Positions 51,223 through 60,381 of a stretch of 64,000 bases of DNA are shown here, piece by piece. The DNA is from Deltaproteobacteria bacterium. GTDB lineage: Bacteria > Desulfobacterota > Binatia > Binatales > Binataceae. Position 1 is the first letter of the stretch. Each line of letters begins with the position of its first letter. The notes under the pieces were generated by a model. The model was not told the origin of the DNA and ran no database searches. It worked only from the letters and a program-made list of their open reading frames with translations. The position numbers and the translations under genes were made by a program. Where the stretch lies: assembly GCA_021780225.1 (NCBI GenBank), contig JAJXZF010000078.1, positions 37,366-101,365 of the forward strand. The letters run 5' to 3'.

Positions 51223-51942
51223 ATGATGCGCAGGACTCCGCCCGCTCCCGGCGTCCGCCGCTATTTGCTGTTGTTCGCCGCCATTGCCGCCATCGGATGC
51301 GGTCCGATCGCCGATCCCGCCGATCCGCATTACGTGATTGCGCCGCCGCCGCTCGCCGCTTCCGACGCCGCCCGCATGAATCAAGGTCCCGAAGGCAGCG
51401 CGATGAGCTACCATGCCAATCCCGGCGCCGACTGGCCGCGCTACTCGCGCGTGATGCTGGAGCCGTTAACCTCGTGGGACGGCAATTTCGCGGGCAAAGT
51501 TTCGCCCGAAGATCAAATCGTTTTATGTGACTATATGTACCAAGTATTGCGGCGCCATCTGGCGCGGCAATTCGTCGTTACCGATTCGCCCGGCCCGGAC
51601 GTGATGCGGCTGAAAATCGTAATCGTCGCGCGCGGCGGCGGGGCGGCGGGTCTGCGCTCGATCTCGTCGCCATTGCCGGAATATCGGCTGGAGCGCGCCG
51701 TGACCGAGCTTTCGCCCGCGACCTACGCGTTCGCCGGAATCGCCGCGAGCGACGGCGAAATCACCGATTCAACGACGGGCGAGCCGCTGCTGGTCTGGAT
51801 CGACCAGCGGATCGGCGGCGGCACGACCAAACCCGCCGCGCAATGGAATTGGAATGATGCGCGCGCCGCGATCGATTATTGGGCGGAAACGCTCGCCGGC
51901 CGGCTCGCCCAATGGCATCAGGAGGGCGACGTTTCGGGATGA
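51223..51942 (+). CDS. DUF3313-family lipoprotein
   Basis: 239 residues. The signal segment YLLLFAAIAAIGC ends in lipobox AIGC at about residue 26, so this is an outer- or inner-membrane lipoprotein. The mature domain has ADWPRYSRVMLEPLTSWDGN, PEDQIVLCDYMYQVLRRHLA and FVVTDSPGPDVMRLKIVIVA, the DUF3313 pattern. The late part has LVWIDQRIGGGTTKPAAQWN and ends with AIDYWAETLAGRLAQW. The start codon follows the protease stop directly and the end overlaps the MlaE gene by 4 bases (ATGA). In this position it may be an outer-membrane anchor of the transporter, but the function is inference. Confidence 0.88.
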   Translation: MMRRTPPAPGVRRYLLLFAAIAAIGCGPIADPADPHYVIAPPPLAASDAARMNQGPEGSAMSYHANPGADWPRYSRVMLEPLTSWDGNFAGKVSPEDQIVLCDYMYQVLRRHLARQFVVTDSPGPDVMRLKIVIVARGGGAAGLRSISSPLPEYRLERAVTELSPATYAFAGIAASDGEITDSTTGEPLLVWIDQRIGGGTTKPAAQWNWNDARAAIDYWAETLAGRLAQWHQEGDVSG

Positions 51943-53081
51943 TTGCGCCGGCCGCGCCCGCCCCCAGCGTCGCCCTCGAACGCGACAGTTCCGGCGCCGC
52001 GGTGGTGCGTATTGGCGGCGATTGGCGCCTCCGCCACGGCATGCCCGCGACGGCGTCGGTCGAACGCGCGCTTCAAATCGCCGCCGCACGCTCGATACGC
52101 CTGGACGCGAGCGGGGTGGGCCGATGGGATTCGAGCCTTGTCAGCTTCATCGTTCGTCTGGAGGAGTATTGCCGCGCCCACGAAATCGAGAGCGCGCGCG
52201 ACGCCCTGCCCGACGGTCTGGCCCGGATGATCGCGCTGGCGCAGGCGGTGCCCGAACGACGCGACGCCCGCGCCATCGCCGCGCGGCCGCCGCTGCTCGA
52301 CCGCGTCGGCGCGGCGGCGCTGGAAAAATTCGCGGGCATCGGCGATTTCACGGAATTTCTGGGCGAGGCGTCGATTGCGCTCGGCCGGATGTGCGCCGGG
52401 CGCGCGCGCTTTCGCGGCTCCGATCTGCTCGAAGCAATCCAGGATTGCGGCGCCAGCGCGCTCGGAATCGTGACCCTGATCAGTTATCTCGTCGGCGTAA
52501 TCCTCGCGTTCATGGGCGCGATTCAATTGCAGCAATTTGGCGCCGCGATTTACGTCGCCGACCTCGTCGCGATCGGAATGGTTCGCGAGATGGGCGCGAT
52601 GATGACCGGCATCATCATGTCCGGCCGCACCGGCGCCGCCTTCGCCGCCCGGCTCGGCACGATGAAGGTGACGCAGGAGATCGACGCGCTCGCGACGATG
52701 GGAATTCCGCCGATGGAATTTCTTACCGCGCCGCGCCTCGCCGCGCTCGTCCTGATGATGCCGTTGCTGTGTCTTTACGCCGATTTGGTCGGCATCCTCG
52801 GCGGCGCGACGGTTGGATACTCGATGCTCGGCTTGTCGCTGAACACCTATCTGCATGAAAGCTCCAACGCGATTCTCACCGCGACCTTTGTCGGCGGACT
52901 GGTCAAAAGCGTGGTTTACGGCGTCTTGATCGCGCTCGCCGGATGCTACGAAGGGTTCCGCTGCGGCAACAGCTCATCGGCCGTGGGCGACGCGGCGACG
53001 CGCGCCGTGGTCGAGAGCATTGTCGCGATCGTCGTCGCCTGCGGCGCCTTCGCGGTTTTATTTCATATACTTGATATCTAA
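51939..53081 (+). CDS. mlaE: MlaE-type permease with N-terminal STAS domain
   Basis: 380 residues from ATG 51939, overlapping the previous stop. The first 110 or so residues form a STAS-like domain (AAVVRIGGDWRLRHGMPATA, RLDASGVGRWDSSLVSFIVR), which acts like the MlaB subunit and is here fused. The MlaE permease follows: LIGIVTLISYLVGVILAF-type TM, QQFGAAIYVADLVAIGMVRE, MTGIIMSGRTGAAFAARLGT and TQEIDALATMGIPPMEFLTA (the family core). Five TMs, inner membrane. With MlaF and MlaD it forms the ABC importer/exporter of phospholipids for outer-membrane asymmetry. The fusion removes the need for a separate MlaB. Confidence 0.94.
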   Translation: MIAPAAPAPSVALERDSSGAAVVRIGGDWRLRHGMPATASVERALQIAAARSIRLDASGVGRWDSSLVSFIVRLEEYCRAHEIESARDALPDGLARMIALAQAVPERRDARAIAARPPLLDRVGAAALEKFAGIGDFTEFLGEASIALGRMCAGRARFRGSDLLEAIQDCGASALGIVTLISYLVGVILAFMGAIQLQQFGAAIYVADLVAIGMVREMGAMMTGIIMSGRTGAAFAARLGTMKVTQEIDALATMGIPPMEFLTAPRLAALVLMMPLLCLYADLVGILGGATVGYSMLGLSLNTYLHESSNAILTATFVGGLVKSVVYGVLIALAGCYEGFRCGNSSSAVGDAATRAVVESIVAIVVACGAFAVLFHILDI

Positions 53082-53092
53082 ATCCGCTCAAA

Positions 53093-53917
53093 ATGCCTTC
53101 TCAGATGGCCACTAATCCAAATCCAGCGCCGCGCGCGGCGGAGCGCCCGGTTCACATCGAGGTGCGCGACCTGACCATGGCGTTCGGCAGCTTCGTGCTG
53201 ATGCGCGATCTGAATTTCGCCGTGCGCCGCGGCGAAATCTTCATCATCATGGGCGGTTCGGGATGCGGCAAAAGCACGCTGCTCCGCCATCTGATCGGGC
53301 TGATCGAGCCGGCGGCCGGCGAGGTCCTTTACGAAGGTCGAAACTTCACCACCGCCGCCGTGGAAGATCGGGAGGCGATGCTGCGCCAGTTCGGGGTGCT
53401 CTATCAGGGGGGCGCGCTGTGGAGCTCGATGACGCTGGCGGAAAACATCGGTCTGCCGCTCGGCGAATTCACCGATCTCGCGCCCGACGAAATCCGCCAA
53501 ATCGCTTCGCTCAAGCTGGCGCTGGTCGGACTGAAGGGTTTCGAGGATTACTATCCGAGCCAAATTAGCGGCGGCATGCAGAAGCGCGCCGGCCTCGCCC
53601 GCGCGATCGCGCTCGATCCGGCCGTGCTGTTTCTCGACGAACCTTCAGCCGGCCTCGATCCGGTGACCTCGCGCCTGCTCGACGAACTCATTCTGGAACT
53701 GCGCGACAGCCTTGGCGCGACGATCGTCGTCGTCACTCACGAACTGGCGAGCATTTTCACGATCGGCGACAACAGCATCTTCCTGGACGCGGAGACGCGC
53801 ACGATGGGCGCGCTCGGCAACCCGCGCGAATTGCGCGATCATTCCGCCAATCCCGGCGTGCGCCGATTTTTGACCCGCGGCGCCTCGCTATTGGAGACCG
53901 CGCCCAAAGATGGCTAA
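53093..53917 (+). CDS. mlaF: MlaF-type ABC ATPase
   Basis: 274 residues, cytosolic ATPase of the lipid transporter. FVLMRDLNFAVRRGEIFIIM precedes Walker A GGSGCGKSTLLRHLIG; the Q-loop is FGVLYQGGALWSSMTLAENI, the signature ISGGMQKRAGLARAIALDPA, Walker B VLFLDEPSAGLDPVTSRLLD and the H-loop VVVTHELASIFTIGDN. The ILEAG-type EPSAGLDPVTS matches MlaF. A start at ATG 53105 is possible. The gap to the MlaE gene is 11 bases and the MlaD gene overlaps the end by 8 bases. It powers phospholipid transfer across the inner membrane. Confidence 0.95.
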   Translation: MPSQMATNPNPAPRAAERPVHIEVRDLTMAFGSFVLMRDLNFAVRRGEIFIIMGGSGCGKSTLLRHLIGLIEPAAGEVLYEGRNFTTAAVEDREAMLRQFGVLYQGGALWSSMTLAENIGLPLGEFTDLAPDEIRQIASLKLALVGLKGFEDYYPSQISGGMQKRAGLARAIALDPAVLFLDEPSAGLDPVTSRLLDELILELRDSLGATIVVVTHELASIFTIGDNSIFLDAETRTMGALGNPRELRDHSANPGVRRFLTRGASLLETAPKDG

Positions 53918-54896
53918 ACGAACCAGCCCACGCAAAGTCGGAGCCTTCGTGCTCGGCGCCCTCGCGATCGCCGTGATCGCCGTCGCGGCGCTCGGTTCCG
54001 GCCAGTTGTTCCGCAAAACCCGCCAGTACGTCTGCTTCTTCGACGGCAGCGTCAACGGCTTGCGCACCGGCGCGGCGGTGAAATTCAAGGGCGTCAAAAT
54101 CGGCGAGGTCAAAAACATCCTGCTCAGCCTCGACGTCGGCCGCCCAACCACGAACGTCGTCCAAACCTCGAGCGTAATCCGGATACCCGTGATTATAGAA
54201 ATCGACCAATCCAGAATGGAAAGCCGCGGTCTGACCAACATCGACCTCGGCGATCCGGCGCGGATGAAGCTGGCGATCGACCGGGGCTTGCGGGCGCAGT
54301 TGGCGGTCGACAGCCTGCTCACCGGCTTGCTCTATATCGACCTCGACATGCATCCCGGCGCGCCTGAGCGATTCGTGTTGCCCGCCAACTCGGGCTACGA
54401 TGAAATCCCGACGCTGCCCACCGCCTTTGAGCAGGCGCAAAACGCGGCCGCGCGCCTGATCGGCCAAATCGACAAAATCCAACTCGATCAGCTCGTCACT
54501 ACCGCGACGCAGACGCTCGCCGCCGTCCGCGACCTGGTCAACTCCAGCCAGTTGCACGACGCGATCGCATCCTTGAATGAAACGGGGCGAAGCCTTAACC
54601 GCGCCGCCAACGAAATTCAGCAACTGAGCGCGAACATGAATCGGCAAATCGGTCCGATGAGCGAAAGCATCCAGACGGCCGCGCGCAATACCGATGCGAC
54701 TCTGCAATCCACGCAGGCGACGCTGAAACGGGTCGACCATACGCTCGCACCGGACGGTCCGCTGCTCTACCAGACCAACGAAACACTGATCCAACTGTCC
54801 GCGGCGGCTAAATCGGTGCGCCGCCTCGCCGATTATCTCGATCGAAACCCCGGCGCGCTCGTGCGCGGCCGCAGCTACAAGAAGGCTGGCGAATGA
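53910..54896 (+). CDS. mlaD: MlaD/MCE-domain substrate-binding protein
   Basis: 328 residues, anchored by one N-terminal TM (KVGAFVLGALAIAVIAVAAL). The MCE domain is FFDGSVNGLRTGAAVKFKGV, KIGEVKNILLSLDVGR and a strand IRIPVIIEIDQSR. A long helical C-terminal region (about 190-310; LASLNETGRSLNRAANEIQQ) resembles PqiB/MCE tails that form a hollow needle or tube. Size exceeds E. coli MlaD (183 aa) and matches longer YebT/Pqi-like or Mce types. Start overlaps MlaF by 8 bases and the lipoprotein gene overlaps its end (ATGA). It receives lipid in the periplasm. Confidence 0.94.
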   Translation: MAKRTSPRKVGAFVLGALAIAVIAVAALGSGQLFRKTRQYVCFFDGSVNGLRTGAAVKFKGVKIGEVKNILLSLDVGRPTTNVVQTSSVIRIPVIIEIDQSRMESRGLTNIDLGDPARMKLAIDRGLRAQLAVDSLLTGLLYIDLDMHPGAPERFVLPANSGYDEIPTLPTAFEQAQNAAARLIGQIDKIQLDQLVTTATQTLAAVRDLVNSSQLHDAIASLNETGRSLNRAANEIQQLSANMNRQIGPMSESIQTAARNTDATLQSTQATLKRVDHTLAPDGPLLYQTNETLIQLSAAAKSVRRLADYLDRNPGALVRGRSYKKAGE

Positions 54897-55522
54897 GCCG
54901 GCGTCGTCACTTTGTTTCCCAATCTTCGCTGATCGCGATCGCAGCGATTGTCGCCGGATGCTCGATGCTGTCGCCGCGGCCCGATCGCACGCGCTTTTAT
55001 CTGCTGACCGCTGCTTCGGCGCAGACTCGGATAGCATCGCCCGCCGCGATGGTCCTCGGTCTCGGCCCGATCGAATTGCCCGGCTATCTCGATCAAGCGC
55101 AAATCGTCACGCGCGTCGCGCCGAATCGGATCGATCTGTCGCCGACCGACCGCTGGGCCGAAACTCTCGACGCCAACGTGCGCGACGTTGTGGCGCACGA
55201 ACTTGTTTCGCGCCTGCCCAACGCGCATATCGTGAATTTCCCGTGGTATCCAACCGTCCGCATCAGCTACCGGATCGAAATCAAATTCGACCGCTTCGAG
55301 CGCGCCGGCGCCAATTCGACCGAGTTGGCGGCGCGCTGGACGATTCGCGACGGCCGCAGCGATCAAATCCTGATGACGCGCGACGCGCGCTTCGCCGAAG
55401 CGGCGGCGAACGATTCGATGGAATCGGCGGCGGCCGCGCTCAGCTCCGATCTTGGCGACCTCGCGGATCAGATCGCGGCCGCAATCGTTCAGCTCAACCA
55501 GTCGCAGGCGAGCGGCGGCTGA
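54893..55522 (+). CDS. PqiC-like ABC-transport auxiliary lipoprotein
   Basis: 209 residues. Signal segment SLIAIAAIVAGC ends in lipobox VAGC. The mature protein begins SMLSPRPDRTRFYLLTA, then VLGLGPIELPGYLDQAQIVT, RVAPNRIDLSPTDRWAETLD and FPWYPTVRISYRIEIKFDRF, which is the PqiC/DUF330 fold. It is the outer-membrane lipoprotein partner of MCE transporters, thought to dock the tube to the outer membrane. It ends the six-gene operon; the last residues are AIVQLNQSQASGG. The gene is intact. Confidence 0.9.
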   Translation: MSRRRHFVSQSSLIAIAAIVAGCSMLSPRPDRTRFYLLTAASAQTRIASPAAMVLGLGPIELPGYLDQAQIVTRVAPNRIDLSPTDRWAETLDANVRDVVAHELVSRLPNAHIVNFPWYPTVRISYRIEIKFDRFERAGANSTELAARWTIRDGRSDQILMTRDARFAEAAANDSMESAAAALSSDLGDLADQIAAAIVQLNQSQASGG

Positions 55523-55752
55523 CCGCGGCGAAGCGAAGGCCCGCCCTAAGTCTCGCGAAAAGAATCGCGTTCACCATCGCCGCCAGGCAAGCTGATTGGC
55601 GGAACGCGACCTTAAGCAACCTCTGCGCAAGTACCGCATGGTCGATGTGAGCGCGGTCGGATTGTCCGAGGACCCGTCGCCGCGGGATCCCGCCGCGTCT
55701 AAAATCTTCAATAGCCATTAGCCCTTTTGTCATTCTGAGCGGAGCTTCCCTG
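55523..55752. other. Intergenic region with REP-like end fragment
   Basis: About 230 bases after the Mla operon. GTCATTCTGAGCGGAG (55731-55746) is the same as one end of the element at 34724-34840, followed directly by the 200-bp repeat. A 41-codon frame (TTG 55595) with ending SEDPSPRDPAASKIFNSH is visible but has no support, so I do not call it. Confidence 0.4.
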
Positions 55753-55953
55753 GTGTGGCGTCCCCTGAATAAGTTTGCACTCCGCGTCTATCTTGCGCTC
55801 GGCGTGGATGCCCGGATCAAGTCCGGGCATGACCAGCTCTGTTCGTCATTGCCGGGCCCAGACCCGGCAATCCATCCCTGGCCGCCCCGCTATGGGCGAC
55901 CTGCGCGCCGAGCCGATAAGGCGTCAGATGGAAGTTATTGCGGGACGCCACAC
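55753..55953 (-). repeat. 200-bp inverted-repeat element, copy 3
   Basis: Starts GTGTGGCGTCCCCTGAATAA and ends TATTGCGGGACGCCACAC; inverted relative to copies 1 and 2 and the same along its length. The internal hairpins are GATGCCCGGATCAAGTCCGG and CATTGCCGGGCCCAGACCCG. The last base is also the first base (on the plus strand) of the NAD synthetase stop codon, so the element abuts that gene. Confidence 0.85.
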
Positions 55954-58016
55954 TAGCGGTCGGGAATCAGCTCCAGCTCCGACAGCCAGGCCTCGGCCTC
56001 GCTGTCGCTTGGCGCACGCCAATCGCCGCGCGGCGAAAGCGATCCGCCCGATCCGACTTTCGGCGCGTTCGGGATGCAGCTGCGCTTGAACTGGCTCAGC
56101 TTGAAGAAGCGATACAGAAAGCTGCGCAGATGCCCCTTGATTTCGGCCAGGCCGTATTGATTGCGGCGTTCTTGCGGAATATCAGGCCATCCGCCGCGCG
56201 TCCGATCGCGCCACGCCGACCATGCCAGAAATGCGATCTTCGGCGGCGGATAGCCGAAGCGCAGGGTGTAGTAGAGATTGAAGTCCTGCAATTCGTAGGG
56301 ACCGACAATCGACTCCGTCGTCTGTTCCGGGCCTGTGGCCCCCGCGCGCGACGGCACCAATTCCGGACTGATTTCGGTGGCAAGAATCTCCCGCAGGATT
56401 CCGCTTGCCGCGGCGCCAAAGCGCTCGGTGTCGGCGACCCATCGAATCACGTGCTGGATCAACGTTTTCGGCACGCTCGCATTGACCGCGTAATGCGACA
56501 TGTGATCGCCGACGCCATAGGTGCACCATCCCAGCGCCAACTCGCTCAAATCTCCCGTGCCGGCCACCAGCGCCCGATGCTGGTTGGCGAGGCGGAACAG
56601 ATGGCTGGTGCGTTCGCCCGCCTGCACGTTCTCGAAAGTGACGTCGTACTGCTCCTCGCCGTCGATATACGGATGGCCAAGGTCCTTGAGCATCTGGATC
56701 GCGCTCGGCCGGATATCGAGCTCATGCGGTTCGCATTCGATCGCCGTCATCAGGCGGCGCGCCTGCGCCAGCGTGCGCGCGCTGGTCGCGAATCCCGGCA
56801 TCGTGTAGGCCAGCAGATTGCGCCGCGGCAGCCCCAGCCGGTCGAGCGCCTGCGCGCAGACCAGCAAGGCGTGGGTCGAATCGATGCCGCCTGAAATGCC
56901 GATCACCAGCCGCTCGAATCCGCTCGCTTGCAGGCGCGTCGCCAGTCCCTGAACCTGGATCTCGTAAACTTCCGCGCAGCGCTCGCCCCGCCGCGCCGGA
57001 TCGGACGGCACGTAGGGAAAGCGCTCGTAGCGCCGCTCGAGCGCGAGTTCGCCCGTGCGCGGCGGCTCCGCATCGAATTCGATTCGCCGGAAGCCGTTCA
57101 ACTCGGCGCGCGCCGCGGCGGCGGCATAACCGAAGCTGGTCTGGCGCATTCGCTCCTGCCCGAGCCGCTCAAGGTCGATTTCGGAACAGATCAGTTGCGG
57201 GCCGTAATGAAAGCGTTCGGACTCGGCGACGATATTGCCGTTCTCGCAAATCAGCGCATGGCCGTCCCAGGCCAAATCGGTCGTCGATTCGCCCGTGCCG
57301 GCGGCCGAATACAGGTACGCCGCAAGGCATCGCGCGGATTGCCCGGTCACCAGTTCGCGCCGGTAATCGGCCTTGCCGACGGTGATATTCGACGCGGAAA
57401 GATTGAGCAGCACCGTCGCGCCCGCCATCGCGGCGTAAGAGGACGGCGGAATCGGCGTCCAGAGGTCTTCGCAAATCTCAACGTGAAAGGCGAAATCGCG
57501 CAAATCGCCCGCCACGAAGATCAATTTCGCGCCGAACGGCACGCCGCGCTGTCCGGCCAGCTCGATTTCCGCGCGGCTCGCGTGTCCGCCCGGATGGAAC
57601 TGACGAAGCTCGTAAAACTCCCGGTAGTTCGGCGGGTAACTCTTGGGCGAAACGCCGAGAATCCGCCCGCGTTTCATCACCACCGCGCAGTTGAAAAGCA
57701 GGTTGTCGACCACCAGCGGCATCCCGGCCACAACCACAATCGGGAGTTCGCGGGATGCTTCGAGAATTCGGGCCAGCCCATCGAGACAGCCGTCAAGCAG
57801 CGCGCGCTGATGGAACAAATCCTCGCAGCTATAGGCCGAAAGTCCCAATTCCGGAAACAGCGCGAGCAGCGCCTTTTTTTCCGCCGCCCGCTTCATCAGT
57901 TCGACGGTTTGCGCGGCATTGAATGAAGGATCGGCCACGCGCACTGCCGGAATCGCCACGGCTGCGCGAATAAAGTCGTGATTATAAAGATTATGAAAGT
58001 CTTGGCCTGCCTTCAC
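55953..58016 (-). CDS. nadE: Glutamine-dependent NAD+ synthetase
   Basis: 687 residues, two-domain enzyme of the last step of NAD synthesis. The N-terminal glutaminase (nitrilase fold) has its triad Glu56 ([13 protein letters not shown]), Lys in [14 protein letters not shown] and Cys in [15 protein letters not shown]. The C-terminal synthetase has the ATP-binding [20 protein letters not shown] and [18 protein letters not shown]. Start GTG 58016, matching the common family start. Length fits. The stop codon TAG is formed partly by the terminal base of the adjacent repeat. No other NAD genes are adjacent. Confidence 0.95.
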   Translation of the reverse strand: MKAGQDFHNLYNHDFIRAAVAIPAVRVADPSFNAAQTVELMKRAAEKKALLALFPELGLSAYSCEDLFHQRALLDGCLDGLARILEASRELPIVVVAGMPLVVDNLLFNCAVVMKRGRILGVSPKSYPPNYREFYELRQFHPGGHASRAEIELAGQRGVPFGAKLIFVAGDLRDFAFHVEICEDLWTPIPPSSYAAMAGATVLLNLSASNITVGKADYRRELVTGQSARCLAAYLYSAAGTGESTTDLAWDGHALICENGNIVAESERFHYGPQLICSEIDLERLGQERMRQTSFGYAAAAARAELNGFRRIEFDAEPPRTGELALERRYERFPYVPSDPARRGERCAEVYEIQVQGLATRLQASGFERLVIGISGGIDSTHALLVCAQALDRLGLPRRNLLAYTMPGFATSARTLAQARRLMTAIECEPHELDIRPSAIQMLKDLGHPYIDGEEQYDVTFENVQAGERTSHLFRLANQHRALVAGTGDLSELALGWCTYGVGDHMSHYAVNASVPKTLIQHVIRWVADTERFGAAASGILREILATEISPELVPSRAGATGPEQTTESIVGPYELQDFNLYYTLRFGYPPPKIAFLAWSAWRDRTRGGWPDIPQERRNQYGLAEIKGHLRSFLYRFFKLSQFKRSCIPNAPKVGSGGSLSPRGDWRAPSDSEAEAWLSELELIPDR

Positions 58017-58260
58017 GTCTTAACGCCTCATCGCGCCCCGCACGGTATCGGCTGCACGCCGATACGCCGTTCAACCGCCATATCAAATTCTATAGCAGAA
58101 TCGGCCTGCGGGCGGACGCGATCCAAAACTGAAAAGAAACCGGTATTTGCGCGCCGGACGATGCCGTTTCGCTTCCATCCCGTTAAACGCTTCGATTAAA
58201 TCATCGCGGTGGCGGCGTTACTCGAGGCCGCGCGGAAATGAATTTCGGAGACGTGCGGTC

Positions 58261-58593
58261 ATGATCGAGAACGTCAAAAAGGGGGGAGTTTTGATGTTTG
58301 GTGGATCTTTAAATTCGCTTGGCGGCAGCTCGCCCGTTCTTACCACGTGCCCGATCTGCGCGACGGATCTAGCGGAACGCGAAAACCTCGCCGGGAGCGG
58401 CGCGCCCGCCGAAAATCTCGTCAGCATCTGCCGCGGATGCGGCGAGATCGTGGTGCTGGCGACCGGCGCCTCCGGGACCGCGTTCCGCGGCGTTACCGCA
58501 AGCGAATATTTGTCGCTCTCGCCTGAGGCGCAAAATCTTCTGCGCGTGGCGCATCAGTTGGTGCGCGAACAGATCAAGCGCCGAATTTGTTGA
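58261..58593 (+). CDS. Small zinc-ribbon protein of unknown function
   Basis: 110 residues from ATG 58261 (GGAGA about 11 bases upstream). VLTTCPICATDLAERENLAG and NLVSICRGCGEIVVLATGAS provide two CxxC pairs about 30 residues apart, a treble-clef or zinc-ribbon candidate. The C-terminal part (SLSPEAQNLLRVAHQLVREQ) is a helix. No family is recognised. It stands alone on the plus strand, divergent from nadE and convergent with ilvD. Likely nucleic-acid- or protein-binding; inference only. Confidence 0.65.
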   Translation: MIENVKKGGVLMFGGSLNSLGGSSPVLTTCPICATDLAERENLAGSGAPAENLVSICRGCGEIVVLATGASGTAFRGVTASEYLSLSPEAQNLLRVAHQLVREQIKRRIC

Positions 58594-58617
58594 GCGCGCC
58601 GCCGCGCGATTTCGCCG

Positions 58618-60291
58618 TCAATCGGTGACGGCGCCGAGGCTGCTCGACGACACCTGTGCGGCGTATTTCGCCAGCACGCCGCGGGTGTAGCGCGGCTGCG
58701 GCGGATGCCAGGCGGCGCGCCGCCGCGCGATTTCGCCCTCGGGCACATTGAGCTGAAGCACCCGTTTTACGCTGTCGATCGTGATCGAATCGCCCTCGTG
58801 CACCAGCGCGATCAAGCCGCCGACCTGAGCTTCGGGCGCGACGTGCCCGACCACCAGACCGTAGGTCCCGCCTGAGAAACGGCCGTCAGTGATGAGGCCG
58901 ACCGAATCGCCGAGTCCGGCGCCGATGATCGCCGAGGTCGGCGACAGCATCTCGCGCATCCCGGGACCGCCCTTCGGCCCTTCGTAGCGGATCACCAGCA
59001 CGTCGCCCGGTTTGATCCCGCCCGCGAGAATCGCCGTCAGGCAGTCTTCCTCGCACTCGAAGACGCGCGCCGGACCGGTGATTTCACGATGCTTGATGCC
59101 GGTGATTTTGGCGACGGCGCCGTCGGTCGCGAGATTGCCGCGCAAAATCGCGAGATGGCCCTGCGGATAGAGCGGCTCGTCCCACTGCCGGATCACGTCC
59201 TGGTCCTTGCGCGGCGCATCGGGAACTTCGGCCAGCGTCTGCGCGATCGTGCGCCCGGTAATGGTCATCTCGTCGCCGTGGATCAGCCCGTGGTTGAGCA
59301 GCATCTTCATGACCTGCGGGACGCCGCCCACGCGATGCAGGTCAGTGGCGACGTAACGCCCGGACGGTTTCAAGTCGCAAAGCACCGGTACGCGCTGCCG
59401 AATCGCCTCGAAGTCGTCGATCGTAAGCGGCACTTCGGCGGCGTGCGCGATCGCCAGCAGATGCAGCACCGCGTTGGTCGAACCGCCCACCGCCATCACC
59501 ACCGCGATCGCGTTCTCGAGCGCTTTGCGCGTCATGATCTGGCGCGGCAACAGCCGGCGATGCACCGCGTTGACGACGGCCTCGGCCGATTTCGCCGCGC
59601 TCTCCGCTTTCTCGGCGTCGATCGCCGACATGGTCGAGGAATACGGCAGGCTCATTCCCATCGCTTCGATCGCGGAGGACATCGTGTTGGCGGTGTACAT
59701 CCCGCCGCACGATCCGGCGCCGGGGCAGGCCCGCCGCTCGACTTCAAGCAATTCTTTCTCGTCGATCGACTGGGCGCTGTATTGTCCGACCGCCTCAAAG
59801 GCGCTGACGATGGTCAGATCGCGTCCGTTGTAATGGCCGGGCTTGATCGTGCCGCCGTAAACGAAAATCGCAGGGATGTTCATGCGCGCGATCGCGATCA
59901 TCGCGCCGGGCATGTTCTTGTCGCAGCCGCCGATCGTGACCACGCCGTCCATCGCCTGCGCGTTGGTCGCGGTTTCGATCGAATCGGCGATAACTTCGCG
60001 CGAGACCAGCGAGTACTTCATGCCCTCGGTGCCCATCGCGATTCCGTCGCTGACGGTGATCGTGCCGAACACCTGCGGCATCGCGCCGGCCGCGCGCGCG
60101 GCGTCCTGGGCGCGCCGGGCGAGGACGTCAAGGCTCATGTTACACGGAGTAATCGTGCTGTAGGCGTTGGCGATGCCGATTATCGGTTTGGTGAAATCGT
60201 TGTCGCCGAATCCGACCGCACGCAGCATCGCACGGTTCGGCGAACGCTGAACGCCGTCGGTGATCAGCTTGCTTCTGAAATTATCGGCCAT
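58618..60291 (-). CDS. ilvD: Dihydroxy-acid dehydratase
   Basis: 557 residues from ATG 60291 (GGAGA about 8 bases upstream). It dehydrates 2,3-dihydroxy-isovalerate and its homologue in valine and isoleucine synthesis. [24 protein letters not shown] [20 protein letters not shown] and [20 protein letters not shown] supply the Fe-S cluster Cys residues; [40 protein letters not shown] and [20 protein letters not shown] are family motifs. Length is standard. Cytoplasmic. No other ilv genes are in the window; the VanZ-like gene lies upstream on the same strand, 90 bases away. Confidence 0.97.
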   Translation of the reverse strand: MADNFRSKLITDGVQRSPNRAMLRAVGFGDNDFTKPIIGIANAYSTITPCNMSLDVLARRAQDAARAAGAMPQVFGTITVSDGIAMGTEGMKYSLVSREVIADSIETATNAQAMDGVVTIGGCDKNMPGAMIAIARMNIPAIFVYGGTIKPGHYNGRDLTIVSAFEAVGQYSAQSIDEKELLEVERRACPGAGSCGGMYTANTMSSAIEAMGMSLPYSSTMSAIDAEKAESAAKSAEAVVNAVHRRLLPRQIMTRKALENAIAVVMAVGGSTNAVLHLLAIAHAAEVPLTIDDFEAIRQRVPVLCDLKPSGRYVATDLHRVGGVPQVMKMLLNHGLIHGDEMTITGRTIAQTLAEVPDAPRKDQDVIRQWDEPLYPQGHLAILRGNLATDGAVAKITGIKHREITGPARVFECEEDCLTAILAGGIKPGDVLVIRYEGPKGGPGMREMLSPTSAIIGAGLGDSVGLITDGRFSGGTYGLVVGHVAPEAQVGGLIALVHEGDSITIDSVKRVLQLNVPEGEIARRRAAWHPPQPRYTRGVLAKYAAQVSSSSLGAVTD

Positions 60292-60381
60292 GATTGTCTC
60301 CGTGACGCCGCCGCATCGCACAAAACGAAATCTTCTCGCATAGCGGCGGTGGACGATTGCACCACATCGCGGCGGCGCATA

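Noticed and set aside
55595..55720. 41-codon frame after the Mla operon
   Set aside because: No ribosome site, no recognisable motif, and the segment runs into repeat sequence.
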